Source: Neckera pumila (lineage: Eukaryota > Streptophyta > Bryopsida > Hypnales > Neckeraceae). Taken from it: 64,000 bases of DNA. The translations under genes and the position numbers were made by a program. The DNA is taken from the NCBI GenBank assembly GCA_963969595.1, contig OZ018408.1, positions 31,930,108-31,994,107 on the forward strand. The letters are read 5' to 3'. Numbering within the stretch: the stretch's first letter is position 1; every line of letters starts with the position of its first letter. Positions 1 through 16,895 of this stretch are shown in pieces. The notes beneath the pieces were generated by a model. It made no database searches. It saw nothing but the letters and a program-made list of their open reading frames with translations, and was not told where the DNA came from.

Positions 1-584
1 GTGTAAAAATTATTGAGTTTTGAAGTTTTTATGAATTAAAAAAATTAAAAAATTACTTTTACTTTGATTTTGATTTTGATTGTGACAACGGCACAAGGCA
101 CACTATAATAGAACCTTTCTAAACTAATAGAGTTGGGGCCGGTCTAACACATCAAGTGAGAGAGGTTATTACATTAGGGAGGGTCATGATGTTCGTATGT
201 GGTTCATATTGTTAAGTTGGGACCGGTAATCAATACTTCCTGACAATATTTTATGAGTTTAGAGAAGATTAACTTTGGGAGGTTCTACCGAGATTTTTTT
301 TTTCTGGCAACAGGCCACCCTGCGTGCCCTCCCAGCAGAGGTGGATACCGAGAGGGAGCCGGGCCTAATGGCCAAATGCTCTGACAGATTCGGCGAATAT
401 CGCCAGAAAAAAACCCACTGGTTCTACTGTACTGTAGTGAAAAGGGGGCTTATTTGAGATGGAGTATGCCCTCCGTCGTTTGAGGGGAAAAATGTGAAAA
501 GGCATAAAATGCAAGTCGACACATGCTCCATCGCCACCTTCCCAAGTGTCCTCCATTCAACACTCTGCATTGCACACAAAAGCC
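1..584. promoter_or_regulatory. Upstream region of the GSNOR gene
   Basis: No gene is seen here. The stretch holds the presumed promoter and 5' leader of the plus-strand dehydrogenase gene that starts at 585. A TATAATA-like string lies near 104. Bases about 321-414 belong to a repeat that recurs inverted at 54255-54351, so part of the promoter is repeat-derived. The transcription start cannot be fixed from sequence alone. Confidence 0.4.
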
Positions 585-5868
<5,284 letters not shown>

Positions 5869-7894
5869 GAACATAACAGATCGTAGGTTGAAGGGTTTTT
5901 TTCTGCAGTTGAAGCTTGCAACCAAATGGAGTCAGAATGTCAGATTTGTATTGGCTTCGTATTCCTGGAAACTAGCGATTTAGTAGGGGAATGAGAGCAG
6001 TGACTTTTGTACAAAATATGATGTGTCAGTTGCAAATATAATGTGCATTGTGGTTATACTCATAGCGTTCATTGCAAAGATTCTTCACATAGAATTGAAA
6101 GGCAGATTTTCTCGTATTTTCCTTTTTCGGAAGCCAACTCTCTGTCCTGGATATCGGTAGAGTGCAAGCTCGCCCATTATTTTTGCAGTGCATCTTGTAA
6201 TCAAGTGATAAACTGGTTCATAAGGGTAAGGTAAGTACAAGCCAGACCCAAATAAGTTCTGTAGCACGTTGGTCATGAATGTGAAGATGGAAAGAAAAGG
6301 AACACTTGCCAAAAATGTATTGTGATATTCTTCCTAGATTCCTGTCAATAGATATTTTAGCTTATGATCTACATTCCCCCCTTGAACCAGTGATCTCAGA
6401 ACTAGTTTATGGAACTTAGTGCAATATGCTACCTTCAAGATAGAAAGGCATTAACTTTGGCTACTTTGAGAGTGAGGAGGTATAAAAAAAATAGAAAAGG
6501 ATTTTGCAAACTGTGAAGGATTATTGGAAGAACTATCACACAAAACTAACGAAATAGATGCTAATTTCAATTGGGAAGGAGGTTGCAAATCAGCTATCAA
6601 ATTATATTGTTTGTTGTAGTTTTGGTTAAAATGTCTCCATTAAAGGCCCTTTTTTACAATGTACTAGTAGTGCAAGGATTTATTTGGTAGAAACTTAGCT
6701 AATTTTAGCCAATTTAGAGATCATAGCCTTGAACTAGTCATTTTAAGGGTACATCTTATATGTGCCACCAATTCAACTCACTATTTGTGCCACTATTTAA
6801 GGTAACAAGGCCAAAAATCGCCCACTTAAAAGTTGAAAGTGAATTTTGGGGAGGCAAAGCTTCTTGAAATAATTTTCAATAAATTTTCTTTGAAAGACAA
6901 ATAGAATTGGCATCTAATCCAAGTCCTTTCATATTTTTTGGAGCTTTGTAGAGTTAGTTATAAAATTCTGAAGTTGAAATGGCGTAGATGAGGCATCCCA
7001 TTTCCAATCATTTAAGGAATTCTGCATATCTGTAGGGTGGATTTTTTCAGTGGGGAAATTTTCCTATGTGCAAAAATAGAGTTCGGAATGTTTCCATAAT
7101 TTTTCAGATTTTTATTTCTCAAAACATATTTACTATGAAATTTTTAGTTGAAGATTTTGTTCAACCCACTCTGGTCATATAGACTTTCCTATTTCCAAGC
7201 AAAGACTACTTACAAAATCCATCATGGATTGGTTGCAACATTGAAAATCTTGGAGACAATCCTAATGTGCCACAACTGCCTTTAGAACCACGCCATAATT
7301 AATCACTATTCATGTCCTCCTTCATGAAAAGAAAACAACCTACATAGCCACCACTATAGGGCACTGATCAAGAATGGGTTGCCTCCCCTAGGGCTCTACA
7401 ATCGCTCATCTCCTAAAATGTACATTGTTTGTACATTGCTGAAAGCTATGAAAAAGCAACATGTACACACAGTGTACATTTAAGGATGTGGGCGTTTTTA
7501 AAGCCTGTGCAATTTCAGAGCCTATTACCTTAACGGTAATGCACATTCTGAAAATGTGTTACTCCTACTAACATAGTAGCTCACATAGGTTCAATTTGAA
7601 TTAGTGGCGCATATGGGATGGCTTAAATTGAGACAGGGAGGAATGATGAAATGATGAATCCGTTTATTCTAGCTCCATACCAAAATACACAGCATAGTGG
7701 GTTTGTGGGAACAAGCCATATTCCTATGATGATAGGTACAATACAAAATTGTTCCTAGCCATTCACATTCTTACCTGGTCTCAGTCTATTTGATTGCTTC
7801 TCCTGCAGATTGTAATCCCAACTCTAACCTAAGGCCTCCAAAGTCTCCAAAGTTGCGTGTGATGAAACGTAACTAAACACGGTAAAGTGTCATA
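5869..7894. other. Intergenic, repeat-bearing, no gene
   Basis: This is the 3' flank shared by two convergent genes. No coding signal was found. Bases about 7020-7330 belong to a dispersed AT-rich repeat with a second, same-strand copy at about 41010-41610. In this copy the repeat is uninterrupted and so shows the empty site of the MITE at 41255-41549. Confidence 0.6.
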
Positions 7895-9371
7895 CTAAGA
7901 CCGTGTGTATGCTGGCGTCACGTACGTCACAAAGCAGATAGAAGCCAGAACCGAGCCAAAGCCCTTGGTCACATCCGCCTCCCGGATGGTGAAGTCCTCC
8001 TCAAAGCACTCATAGTCATCCTCATCGAAACGTCTTTTGAAAATCTCAGTCAAGTCGTTCTCCAGAATCGATTTTGCGACTTCCGCACTTGCATGACCCT
8101 CGTATTCTGCCGCATACCCTCCGATGTGGAACTTGTCCTTCTTCCTCCGGATCTGTCAATATACAAAGATTATCAAATTATTAAGAACACCATCTTGTGC
8201 ATTTTTCAAAGTTGTTTCAGAATATTCTAGCCAGCATATTCTAGATTATAAATACTGAAAGTCTCCTCGGACAGATACCCGAACAAAACTATATCTCCGT
8301 CATAAAGCTGGGGTTCAAGAGGAGGTTGTTCAGCATTAGTTTTTGGTGATAGACGACCGAAATCTACAAATTATCACACTTATAACAGAGCAGATGGAAC
8401 GGAAAACACCAATATACCTGCATACGGCCAACCCCGGCAGTGATCCGGTCACCCTTCACGCCGTGCATGACGGCCATTATCGATTCCTGTACAGCCCCAT
8501 GCCTTAAGAATGGCATTGCCTCCTCTATTGAAACTGGCTCCGCTTCTGGCGGAATGACAGACGTATACTTAACGACATTAAGGTCTTGGATACCTGTACT
8601 CCAGATGCACCTTGCTTAGACGGTTCTAGTCTCCATATGTTCAGTTTCTATTGAATCCCAAAAAAATGAGTCATATCTTGGGAGGAGGTATTGTAGATAT
8701 ATGTGCACAAATTGAACTGAAACGGATTAGTTACTGAAAAACTATCATAAAGAGTGTGGAAGAATTTGACTAGTGTGTCAAGAGATTCCAGTATGCTACA
8801 AAGAGTTCGACGATAGCATACTAAAGAGAGAATTTGCATATACTACGATTGTCATATTCGTTAGGTACCTACTTTTAGAATTCAGTTGCAACACATCGAA
8901 GGCGAAGCAAGACACGAGAAATGGAGGTAAATTACCGGCTTCTTCCAAAGCTAGGTCGTAGGAGCCTGTCTCCCAAGGATCGGATCCATCCCCTTGATCC
9001 GTCTCTCCGAATCCCTTCACCATAAAATAGTGCTTGGGAATGCGAGAGCCGAACAAAACGCCATGGCCACCGCGAACCAGCTCCTCCATCTTCAATCCGG
9101 TCAATTCATCCCCGTTCTGCAACCACTTCAATCCGAACTTCGGTGGAAGCGTCGGCTTGGTATCACCTTCCCGGTGATGCTCCACTCCTAACTTTTTATT
9201 CTTCTTACCCGCAATGACCACCATGAGACTACTGGTCTCCGAAATTTCCGTTCCGCTAGATTGCCGTGCGGTCAGCGCCAGGTCGACGTCTCGCAATGCC
9301 GAATGGGAAGAATACGAGGAGGAGGCCGAGAGAGACAATGAACCGCACAATGTAGCAGTAGTGAGCGCCAT
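7895..9371 (-). CDS. Pyruvoyl-dependent arginine decarboxylase, chlamydial AaxB-like, 3 exons
   Basis: Predicted to convert arginine to agmatine using a self-generated pyruvoyl cofactor. Exons (minus strand): 8936-9371, 8418-8593 and 7895-8152, all with GT-AG borders, give 289 residues in one frame. Residues 1-103 are a leader beginning MALTTATL, rich in Ser and Thr and plausibly plastid-targeting. The catalytic core starts near residue 104. The family's proenzyme cleavage site is visible as Y155-T156-S157-V158-I159-P160-P161. Cleavage between T156 and S157 would make the pyruvoyl group, and Thr-Ser at this site is the chlamydial variant. Other core motifs are HGAVQESIMA with conserved E182, and IGGYAAEY in exon 3. 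The ATG at 9371 was chosen because it is the first ATG of the open frame, with a purine at -3 and G at +4. The introns and leader exclude bacterial contamination. Plants normally use a PLP-dependent arginine decarboxylase, so this is an alternative enzyme of bacterial origin. The family call rests on motif recall, without a search. Confidence 0.85.
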
Positions 9372-9386
9372 TACAGCCAACGGAAT

Positions 9387-9880
9387 GTTACCAACTCGGT
9401 CACCAAGCAATTGCACAAACCATGCACAAGAGGCGGCGGATTATGCCTCTCAATCCCAGGCGACTAAGACGCTACCTGCTGTCCTCTCAGTTTCTGCCAA
9501 TTCTTAACTGCGACGCTGACTCAAGTAGGAAACAAAACTAAAAACTTCTCAAGAAATTCTCACCAATCAAACCGATCAAGACTAATCACGGAATGTCGGC
9601 AAGCAATTCAAAAAGACATGCACTAGAGACTGAATAACATGTCTCTCAATCCCGAGGTGACTAAGATGCTACACAGAACTTTCAATGTCCTTCAAAACAT
9701 CACCACCATACCTGCTCAAGGAGAACCGGGAACCAGAAATGAAAATACTTAAAAGATTCTAGAGAAAATCTCACCAACTACCTCGATCACAACCGCTAAC
9801 AGAATGCCGATCACCGAGCAATTGAACAAGACATAGACAATCTTGAGACGGAAAATATGTCTCTCAATCCTGACACAACA
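9387..9880. repeat. About 200-bp degenerate tandem repeats upstream of the arginine decarboxylase gene
   Basis: Three diverged copies run away from the start codon. The marker string CTCTCAATCC occurs at 9447, 9643 and 9861, spaced 196 and 218 bp. Each is preceded by a GAATG...AAGCAATT block about 50-70 bp earlier. The copy nearest the gene overlaps its 5' leader. Confidence 0.7.
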
Positions 9881-11640
9881 ACCAAGTACCGGTAGTCTAC
9901 GGTCACAACTCACAACAAGTCACAAGGAGAGAGATGGAGTGAAGAAATTCAAGAGCAACTATATGGGTTCTTCGAAGCTAGCTTGCTGTAACTTGTATGA
10001 TTTGGACAAGCCAGCATGAATTTGTGCTGCACTTGGAAAGGATTTCAGACACTACTGCGGCGACTGGGGATTGTGATCCTCTGCATGGATTGGGTCGAGT
10101 GCTGCGTCGATCGATGCGAGCACCTGTGCGAGCGAATCGGCGCCGCGCATGTGGACTAGCCAGATGGCAACTGCAACTGCAGGGGATGGGTTTGGAGCTT
10201 GACAAGTGGGTGTGTTCATGAAGCATCCCTCCAAGGACTAAAGTGGGTAGTTGGGTACCCCAAACCGCCACTTTTTGCTAGTGTGCCTAGTTACTATTAA
10301 TAGAGTGGTCAAAATTTCATATTTCCTAATCCAAACAAGGTTCCAATGGACCAAAGAATGCGACATTTAGAGACCATATGCAAAAGTTACAAAGGAATAA
10401 AGTTTGGTTCTAAAATTGGTTTCTTCTACATAGGTAAATAATTGATTTGGGAGATGTACATAGACTAGAGATGGTAGTTTAGGGTCAATGGTGCATTTTT
10501 GGGTGCTTATGGGCGGAATTTCGGTAAGAATGACGGTAAACCGTCAGTAAGAATGATGGTTTCTTCTTTCGGGGGACAAATGAGATTTTGGGCAAGTACT
10601 TATGGGCGGAATTTTTGTCTTGGTTTTTTGAAATTTATTTTGGAAGATAGAAAAAATGATAAGCTTTATGGGAGTATAATTTTTTTTTCAATTGGTGCTC
10701 AAGAAGAAAAGTTATGCCAAAATAAGCTCAAAACATGGGAGAGGGGGCAGCAAAATTTTTTTGCTAAAATTTGATTTGATTTTTTTTGAATTTATTTTTC
10801 CCAAAGATTGTATTTTTTTTTATATGGAAAGCTTTGATTCATTCCATTTGGATTTGTTATGAGAAAGTTACGGACAATCTTAGTTTTGGGCACTTAGAGC
10901 ATCTTTTTGAAAAAATAACTTGTAGGATTCATTTTTGAATCAGGGTTATTAGCATGCAAGTATGTGAGCGTGAGCTTGTGGGTCCGTGAGCCTATGAGCG
11001 GGAACTTTTTCTTGCATAAAAAATAGGTCAGGTACCTATGACATTGGATTCTTTATATTTAAAACCTTTAAGAGGTATGAAGTCTTTTATATTAAATTTG
11101 ATGGACTTGCAAATGAAATTTGAAGCTGCTTTTGGCAACAAGTGAAGGCAATCCTTTTTGATAGATAACATGATATACCAATTGCAAATGGAAATTACAA
11201 ATGTCCAATATGTAGCCATAAAACACACAAATCTAATTCAAATAAAAATCCAAATACAATAGTTCGGCTCATGAGATGTGTCAATCTCAAGAGTCTAAGT
11301 GGCAATGGACTTGGTAGCGGAACCCCCAATCACAGATGATGAGGACTCCGATGTTTCCCTACCCTCTGATGCACTACCATCTAAAAATTGTAAAACATTT
11401 GAACAATGCATATGTATGTTTGCGACGTTTGGGATTAGTGCTACCAAACTCAATAAACGCCAATGCCGCCTGCTTGGCATACGGGAGAAGAAGAAAAGGC
11501 TTCTCCGGACTGAGGAGAAGACTTCGTCTCTTCATAATTCCATCTACTAATGTCAATTGTTGATGACTACAAACAGAAGTGAAACAATGTTAGACTTGCA
11601 AAACATAAACATGACAGGGAAAGAAAGATATACAAAAATT
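9881..11640. other. Intergenic, no supported gene
   Basis: It contains a GC-richer patch at about 10050-10270 with open frames on both strands and no recognisable domain. AT-rich DNA with poly-T runs follows. The segment at about 10798-10880 recurs inverted at about 22190-22290. The segment at about 10950-11020 (GAGC/GTGAGC-rich) recurs inverted near 40460-40530. Confidence 0.45.
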
Positions 11641-11644
11641 CTCA

Positions 11645-12615
11645 AACTTACTTACTGAATGGTGTCTTCCAAGCAAACTTGCGAGGCACAATGGTCATGC
11701 TGTTTGGATCTTCGGATTCTTGAACTAGTGCTGGCGCTTGTGTTTTCTCCACGTTCGGGGGAGACTTCTTCATGGATTTGAGGATGGCTTTGAAGATGTC
11801 CCCATGCCCAACGCCACAATGTGGCAGCCCATGCCACGACAAGCGATAATGGAGGCACCTAAAACAAACAACATCATAAACATTAGTTGAATGGCACATT
11901 CAACAAATTACATATCAAATTCCTAATAATTAGATTCAATTTTTACCTGTAGATGTGGTGCAATCCAAAACTACATCTCCTTCGTCGGTTGTTGCTTCCA
12001 ACAAGAGTTGAAAGAAATGGGGGTCTTTTTCTCGAGCCCCATGCCATGGTTTAGATCCGTCCATTGCCATGTCACTCTCCTTTGTGAAGTTCATGAAGAA
12101 GTTGTTACATCCAATGTCGAGACCCGCATTCTTCATTGTCTGCGTGAATTTGAAAGAAAAATTGGATTTCCTTTTCTCACCCAAATCCTTCACAAGTAGG
12201 GTAATTGAAAACTTCTGTGTCTATACACATCCAAGCAAAACATAAGTAAAAATTGAATTACAAAATAACAAATAAAAAAACACCACAATCTATTCAGAAA
12301 TTCAATTACACTTACCGTGGTCGTGTGGTCCAATGCCAAAGTCAAGTGTAATCGATTATGACCCAACCACTTTTTCTTCTTCTTCAACATCGGAAAAATC
12401 TCATAGAGTCCTGGAGATGCACTCTTTGAGACTATGAAGAAAGAATGAATAATAACCAAGCAACCATGGTCTTGCCGATGCCTTTCTGCAAAGGCAAATA
12501 CAAAATGCATAGCATCGTACGCTATGTCTTTGTTCCAAGCCGGAACCTCGTTTATTGGACTCAAAATTTCTGATACGGACAAGTTTTTTTGGCAATCAAA
12601 AATGATGAGGTCCAC
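11645..12615 (-). pseudogene. Decayed DNA N6/N4-methylase-like gene
   Basis: Two neighbouring minus-strand segments read like the halves of a Rossmann-fold methyltransferase. 12190-12615 contains VDLIIFDCQ-type sequence, matching in position the catalytic motif IV of amino-methyltransferases but with DCQK where DPPY is usual. 11936-12193 contains WHGAREKDPHFFQLLLEAT followed by GDVVLDCTTSTG, the motif X/motif I block. The next exon, after an intron, reads GASIIACRGMGCHIVALG near 11820-11870. A frameshift is then needed to continue as GDIFKAILKSMKKS. The frame breaks and the missing catalytic Pro-Pro argue against activity. What lies between the two halves cannot be resolved. It could also be a misassembled set of exons of a still-intact gene. 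Confidence 0.6.
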
Positions 12616-13210
12616 TCCTGGCTTTTAATTAGCAACATCTTCAAAGAACCGAGACTTCCCCTATTCCCCATCAACACCTGCAAATATAGCATATTCCAAT
12701 AAATGAATCATCAATCATGACCTTACAAGATTCTCAAATAAATGAAGAGACTGAATTTTGCAATTAAAATTAAAATACATTACCTTCTTCAAAAAATCCA
12801 TAATCTCTAGATACCATGCTTGTTTCTTCGAACGCATGTCATCCATGAGGTCCTTAATAGAGATATTCACAATCAAATCTTCCGTCTAACATCATATTCA
12901 TTAAAATGGGAGTTTTACAAGGAATTGGGAGTTTAAAGAAGCATTACAAACCATAAATTGAAGAGACATTTTGTCCCATAAGCAATACAATTACGCACGG
13001 TGATTACAATCAATAGCAAAATTGCCCAACACTATGTAGTATTAACAAATGACATTACAATTTATTGAAAGTAATTAATGAATGTATATACATTTAATCT
13101 ATATCTGTACAATCGCTATGAATTGTGACTCTATGTAATTACATGAATTCAATAGCTGTTGCAATCCTAATAGTGAAGTACATTGTCTTTGGAGTCAAAA
13201 TGTATCAAAG
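12616..13210. other. No gene seen; probable introns or decayed sequence
   Basis: AT-rich sequence between the methylase relic and the foldback element. Short minus-strand segments could be lost exons but show no motif. Confidence 0.35.
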
Positions 13211-13259
13211 ACATCACCACCATTATAAGCCGATTGCTAATGAAGAGGTAACTTCAATA

Positions 13260-13539
13260 TTTGAAGAACCAAATCCATAGAAATCTGTAGGTAACAATTA
13301 ATTCCACAGCGGATAGGCATTGAGAAACTGCAACATAGAAAATAATAGAAATAAGGTATTCCACTCTCCTTGAAAAGTACTCTTACACACCAGAGTGTGG
13401 CAACTGCAGTCTATAAGAATACTAGTCCAGGAATTTGGAATACTTTGTTTCAAGAAGTTTCTATGTTGCAATTTCTCGATGCCTATCTGTTGTGGAAGTA
13501 ATTGTTACTTATAGATTTCTATGGATTTCATTCTTCAAA
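13260..13539. mobile_element. Foldback element with 82-bp inverted arms
   Basis: Bases 13260-13341 are nearly the exact reverse complement of 13458-13539, with about 10 mismatches in 82 bp. Weaker complementarity continues inward, and outward to about 13212 and 13573. No coding capacity is seen. It is a MITE-like hairpin; the target duplication could not be resolved. Confidence 0.75.
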
Positions 13540-14109
13540 CACTAGTTATAGGTATGTAATAGTGGCAATGTCCCAAACACAACCTCAAAATCACTCACTA
13601 ATATATGAATTATTAATACACCAAAATTCTATATCACTGTAATAAAGAGAATAAAATGACCACTATGGTCTTTATCTACGTATTATGAGGACAACCTACT
13701 CTTGAACAACTCCGTTGCCTTCAATATCTCTGGCCCTCGATTATATCCACTACTACTGCTAGATCTTTCATTTGCAATTGCTTGTCGTTGTTTCTTCAAG
13801 GACCTCAGCTCCCAAGCATCCCTCGGACAGCGGCCCAGATGCACCTGCACATGCTTAACTTCACGGGACTTTGGTTCGCACTATCGTACTCCTAGTGAAT
13901 TGCACCTAAGCAAAGTATGTCAAAGACCCTTTTGTAACACATTTTGCTCTCTAGAATTAGGAGAAGCTAAATCTCTAGTGATGCAAAATCTATTGAGCAT
14001 GTCATCACCCTGAAAATTCAAATGAAAGCACACCTTATATAAACACTGAGCAGCAAAAAACATCCAACAATGGAAATTGGGTTCAAGATTATCAAGTATT
14101 ATGGACCCA

Positions 14110-14420
14110 GTCCGTTACCTGATTAGCAGCCACCACATCCATTTCATCACCATACAACTTCCTCTGTGCCATTGCATTCCTACTTGAATGATCCCTTACA
14201 AAGTTTGATAAAGGACAACATTTGAGCGGAGAAGGGGAGATCAAAGGTTTAGCTTTCTTTCTTTCTTTTGGAGGACTATCGACAACACCGTCTTTGACAG
14301 GCATCATGGAAAAATCCATCGTTGATTGCCCTGTTAGCTCTGAATACAAGACATGCTTCAATGCGTATTGGGATCTAAAGAACTGTCCATAGCCAGAAAT
14401 AATCATTAGAAGTAACATAA
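14110..14420 (-). pseudogene. Possible exon relic, unrecognised
   Basis: A minus-strand open segment encodes about 95 residues, including basic patches (PPKERKKAKP, RDHSSRNAMAQRK). It lies between two gene relics of the same strand and may belong to either one or to neither. No domain was recognised. Confidence 0.3.
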
Positions 14421-14693
14421 ATGTTACCACAACCAATCATAAGAATACAAAAGTTACCACAATCAATCATAAGGATAGAAGCAAAATAGTAATAACATAG
14501 GAACAAAATGTTTACCATTCCAAAAATGACAAATAGGTGAAGGGGTCATATTTGTTATTACATTGTGATTCCAACATTTGATGGTATAAGAGACAGAACT
14601 CATCAACATTGACACGCACATAATATCCAACATAAGTTACAAACAACACCTAAGTCAATTCCATATGTTCGACTTATGAAACACCGGAACCAA

Positions 14694-15590
14694 TCAAGAT
14701 CCCGACACGTGATAGTACAAGAAACAAAAGTCCTCTACTTTGACCTCCCTATGTTGGGGCCTCTTGGATTCCTCAAATGGTAGTTTGTAATTTCTATATC
14801 TCACTTCGGACTGAAGGAAAATCCTATTAGAGTCCTCCACTGCCTCTTTCAGCTCTTTGTACTCAGTTTCATCCTCTTTGTAAAAAAGGTGCAAACACCC
14901 AAAAATATTGTCTCTTCGGAAGGGGTACAACTCTGCTGGTCTAGCTGCATGCAAGCGCTGAAAATAAGGAAGAAGGAGGTCAATTAGGATCCCATCTAGC
15001 GCTCCGTAGCCCTTGTACGATCACAACTCCAAAAGAATCACATTCTTTGGGTGATTTGTTACGTGCTTAGCCGGACTGTCGTCGACTACAATCGTGTTTT
15101 CAGTCGTGAACACGGAATCATTCAACTAGTACAACTTGTCCAACGATTTCAAGAACAAGTCCTTGCTTGATCCCTTCCCCCTGTAGGTGCTTGTCTTTCC
15201 ATTTCTAAGCTTGCACTTCAAAATGTCACACTATTCTTGTCCGAATACATGCAAAGGAGGGTCTAAATCTTTGAACAAGTATCCGCAAATTTCCCTAATT
15301 GTGGAACTCTTCATCGAGCTCCAAACTGATATGTTTGCAATCTTTGATACTCCCGCAGAACAGCTAGACAATATGGTCAAATAATTACTTTCTTGACACC
15401 GATGATGAACGACTCTAATCCCAGATAAATTTCCTTAGGCTCAGTATATTTGTTATCTCTGAAGTTGTACCTCTTATCCTCACATACGCAGAGTACTCCA
15501 TTCAGATCTAGGACGACATTTAGCCATTTTGCAGCCCCCTTAGACGTGAATGGAGGGAGGACTTGGCCTTCCGTCCCTCCTCTCAAAATG
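14694..15590 (-). pseudogene. Decayed NIF/FCP1-type HAD phosphatase-like gene
   Basis: Read on the minus strand, the order is that of a NLI-interacting-factor-like phosphatase. First comes LNVVLDLNGVLCV (HAD motif I, with Asn at the second acid position). Then come blocks corresponding to SSMKSS...ICGYLFKDLDPP, a KGSSKDLFLKSLDKLY block, and NTIVVDDSPAKH (HAD motif III/IV) near 15080. The end is LPYFQRLHAARPAELYPFR. At least three in-frame stops (after FGQE, after LDKLY, after ILLEL) break it. The family acts on phosphoproteins such as the RNA polymerase II tail, but this copy is unlikely to make an active enzyme. Confidence 0.65.
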
Positions 15591-15599
15591 CATGCGTCA

Positions 15600-16330
15600 A
15601 TGCTACCCTGATTATGAATTACAACATTATGTGCGGATAGTTAAACCAATGAAGAGCCCAACAATCTCACAGCATACAAAAAAATACGGTCAAAAATGTA
15701 TAGGCACACAAGAAGGAAAATAACATGTCAACAAGCAAAAGGACACCACAGAACCACAAAAAAACAACCAAGCGACCACACTTACGAAATCAGCCTCCAC
15801 AACTTGTGGGCACTTTATCCCCACCCTTGGAATAAAGTGTACTCAAGGCCAGGTTCTAGTTTTTGTCGTAGTTACATCTCTATTGGGCGTTAACATGTAT
15901 AATCCAATTACGCCTTCCAAGCAATGGATCTTTTGATGTTGTTCCTAGTGTTAGCTTTGTCCACTTCTAATTGCTATAAAATCCAAAAGATGTTAGTATT
16001 GTTCAGATGTTTTTTACTATGACCGATTCACAATCAAATTTTGAATTGGTATTAGCTTAGAAGCAAATAAAACGGAATGGTTTAATGGTAGGGTTTGGTT
16101 TATCCTTTCCAAATGGTGAAGAAAGCTGAAGTTATCCTAAATTCCTAACGGATAATTGGGGCTGAAGTTATTTTTAATTAATCTCTTTTGGGTAATTTTT
16201 GATAAGTTCTTACTCTTACTAATAGAAGATAAATTCAACTTGTTTCTAAACTAAATAGTTTTATCTTAGAGATGTTACTTCCATACTTGTTGTGGTAAAA
16301 TGCAATCACTTTTGACTTCTTGATGTAAGG
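15600..16330. other. No gene seen
   Basis: AT-rich sequence with no coding signal on either strand beyond short chance frames. Confidence 0.4.
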
Positions 16331-16335
16331 TAATT

Positions 16336-16640
16336 TACTGATGAATTTTGACCGTGTCGGTTCATCAAAATTCTTACGTAATTCTTTTTTACCTTAAGTT
16401 CCTAATTTTTCACTTCTTAGTTGATTGGTTTTACTAATGAATTTTGACCGTGTCGGTTCATCAAAATTCTTATGTAATTTCTTTTTACCTTTTTACTTCT
16501 AATGTGAACTAGTTTTACTATCGATATTTGATTTTTTATCTTAAAGGTAAAATAAAAGTACTTTTGACTTCCTTGGTAAAAGTTATCTTAGGGTTGAATT
16601 TTGACTGTTATCTGGTTCACCAAAATTCTTCTGTAATTTA
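16336..16640 (+). repeat. Three copies of a hairpin-forming repeat
   Basis: A unit of about 45 bp containing GAATTTTGACCGTGTCGGTT then TCATCAAAATTC occurs at about 16340 and 16438, with a more diverged copy near 16595. Within each unit GAATTTTGA and TCAAAATTC are inverted, so each can form a stem. Confidence 0.7.
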
Positions 16641-16821
16641 TTTTTTACTTTGGAAATTCGGAAACTACTTCTATTTTGATCTTGGGTTTTATTTTTTACT
16701 TTAAATTCTAATAACCTAAAAGAGTTCTATTAGTTAACTCTAATTTTTTCTTTTCTACTTTTACTATTATTTTCTATTCAAGATAAACTAGTGTGACCCT
16801 GAGCCGTTGGCCCAATTTTCA

Positions 16822-16895
16822 TCTACTCCCGGTTCCACTCCTGGTTCTACTTCCGATTCTACTCCCAATTCTACTCCCGGTTCCACTCCCAGTAC
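16822..16895 (+). repeat. Short-period tandem repeat (TTCTACTCCCRR type)
   Basis: About six tandem units of 12 bp built on GGTTCTACTCCC variants. A simple minisatellite in non-coding DNA. Confidence 0.75.

Noticed and set aside
7895..9371. Bacterial contamination as the source of the arginine decarboxylase
   Set aside because: The core is split by two GT-AG introns, the leader is eukaryotic in style, and the flanks are continuous with plant-like repeats.
9978..10271. 97-codon minus-strand frame upstream of the decarboxylase gene
   Set aside because: Cys/Pro/Arg-rich with no domain, and overlapped by an open frame on the other strand. It reflects local GC content.
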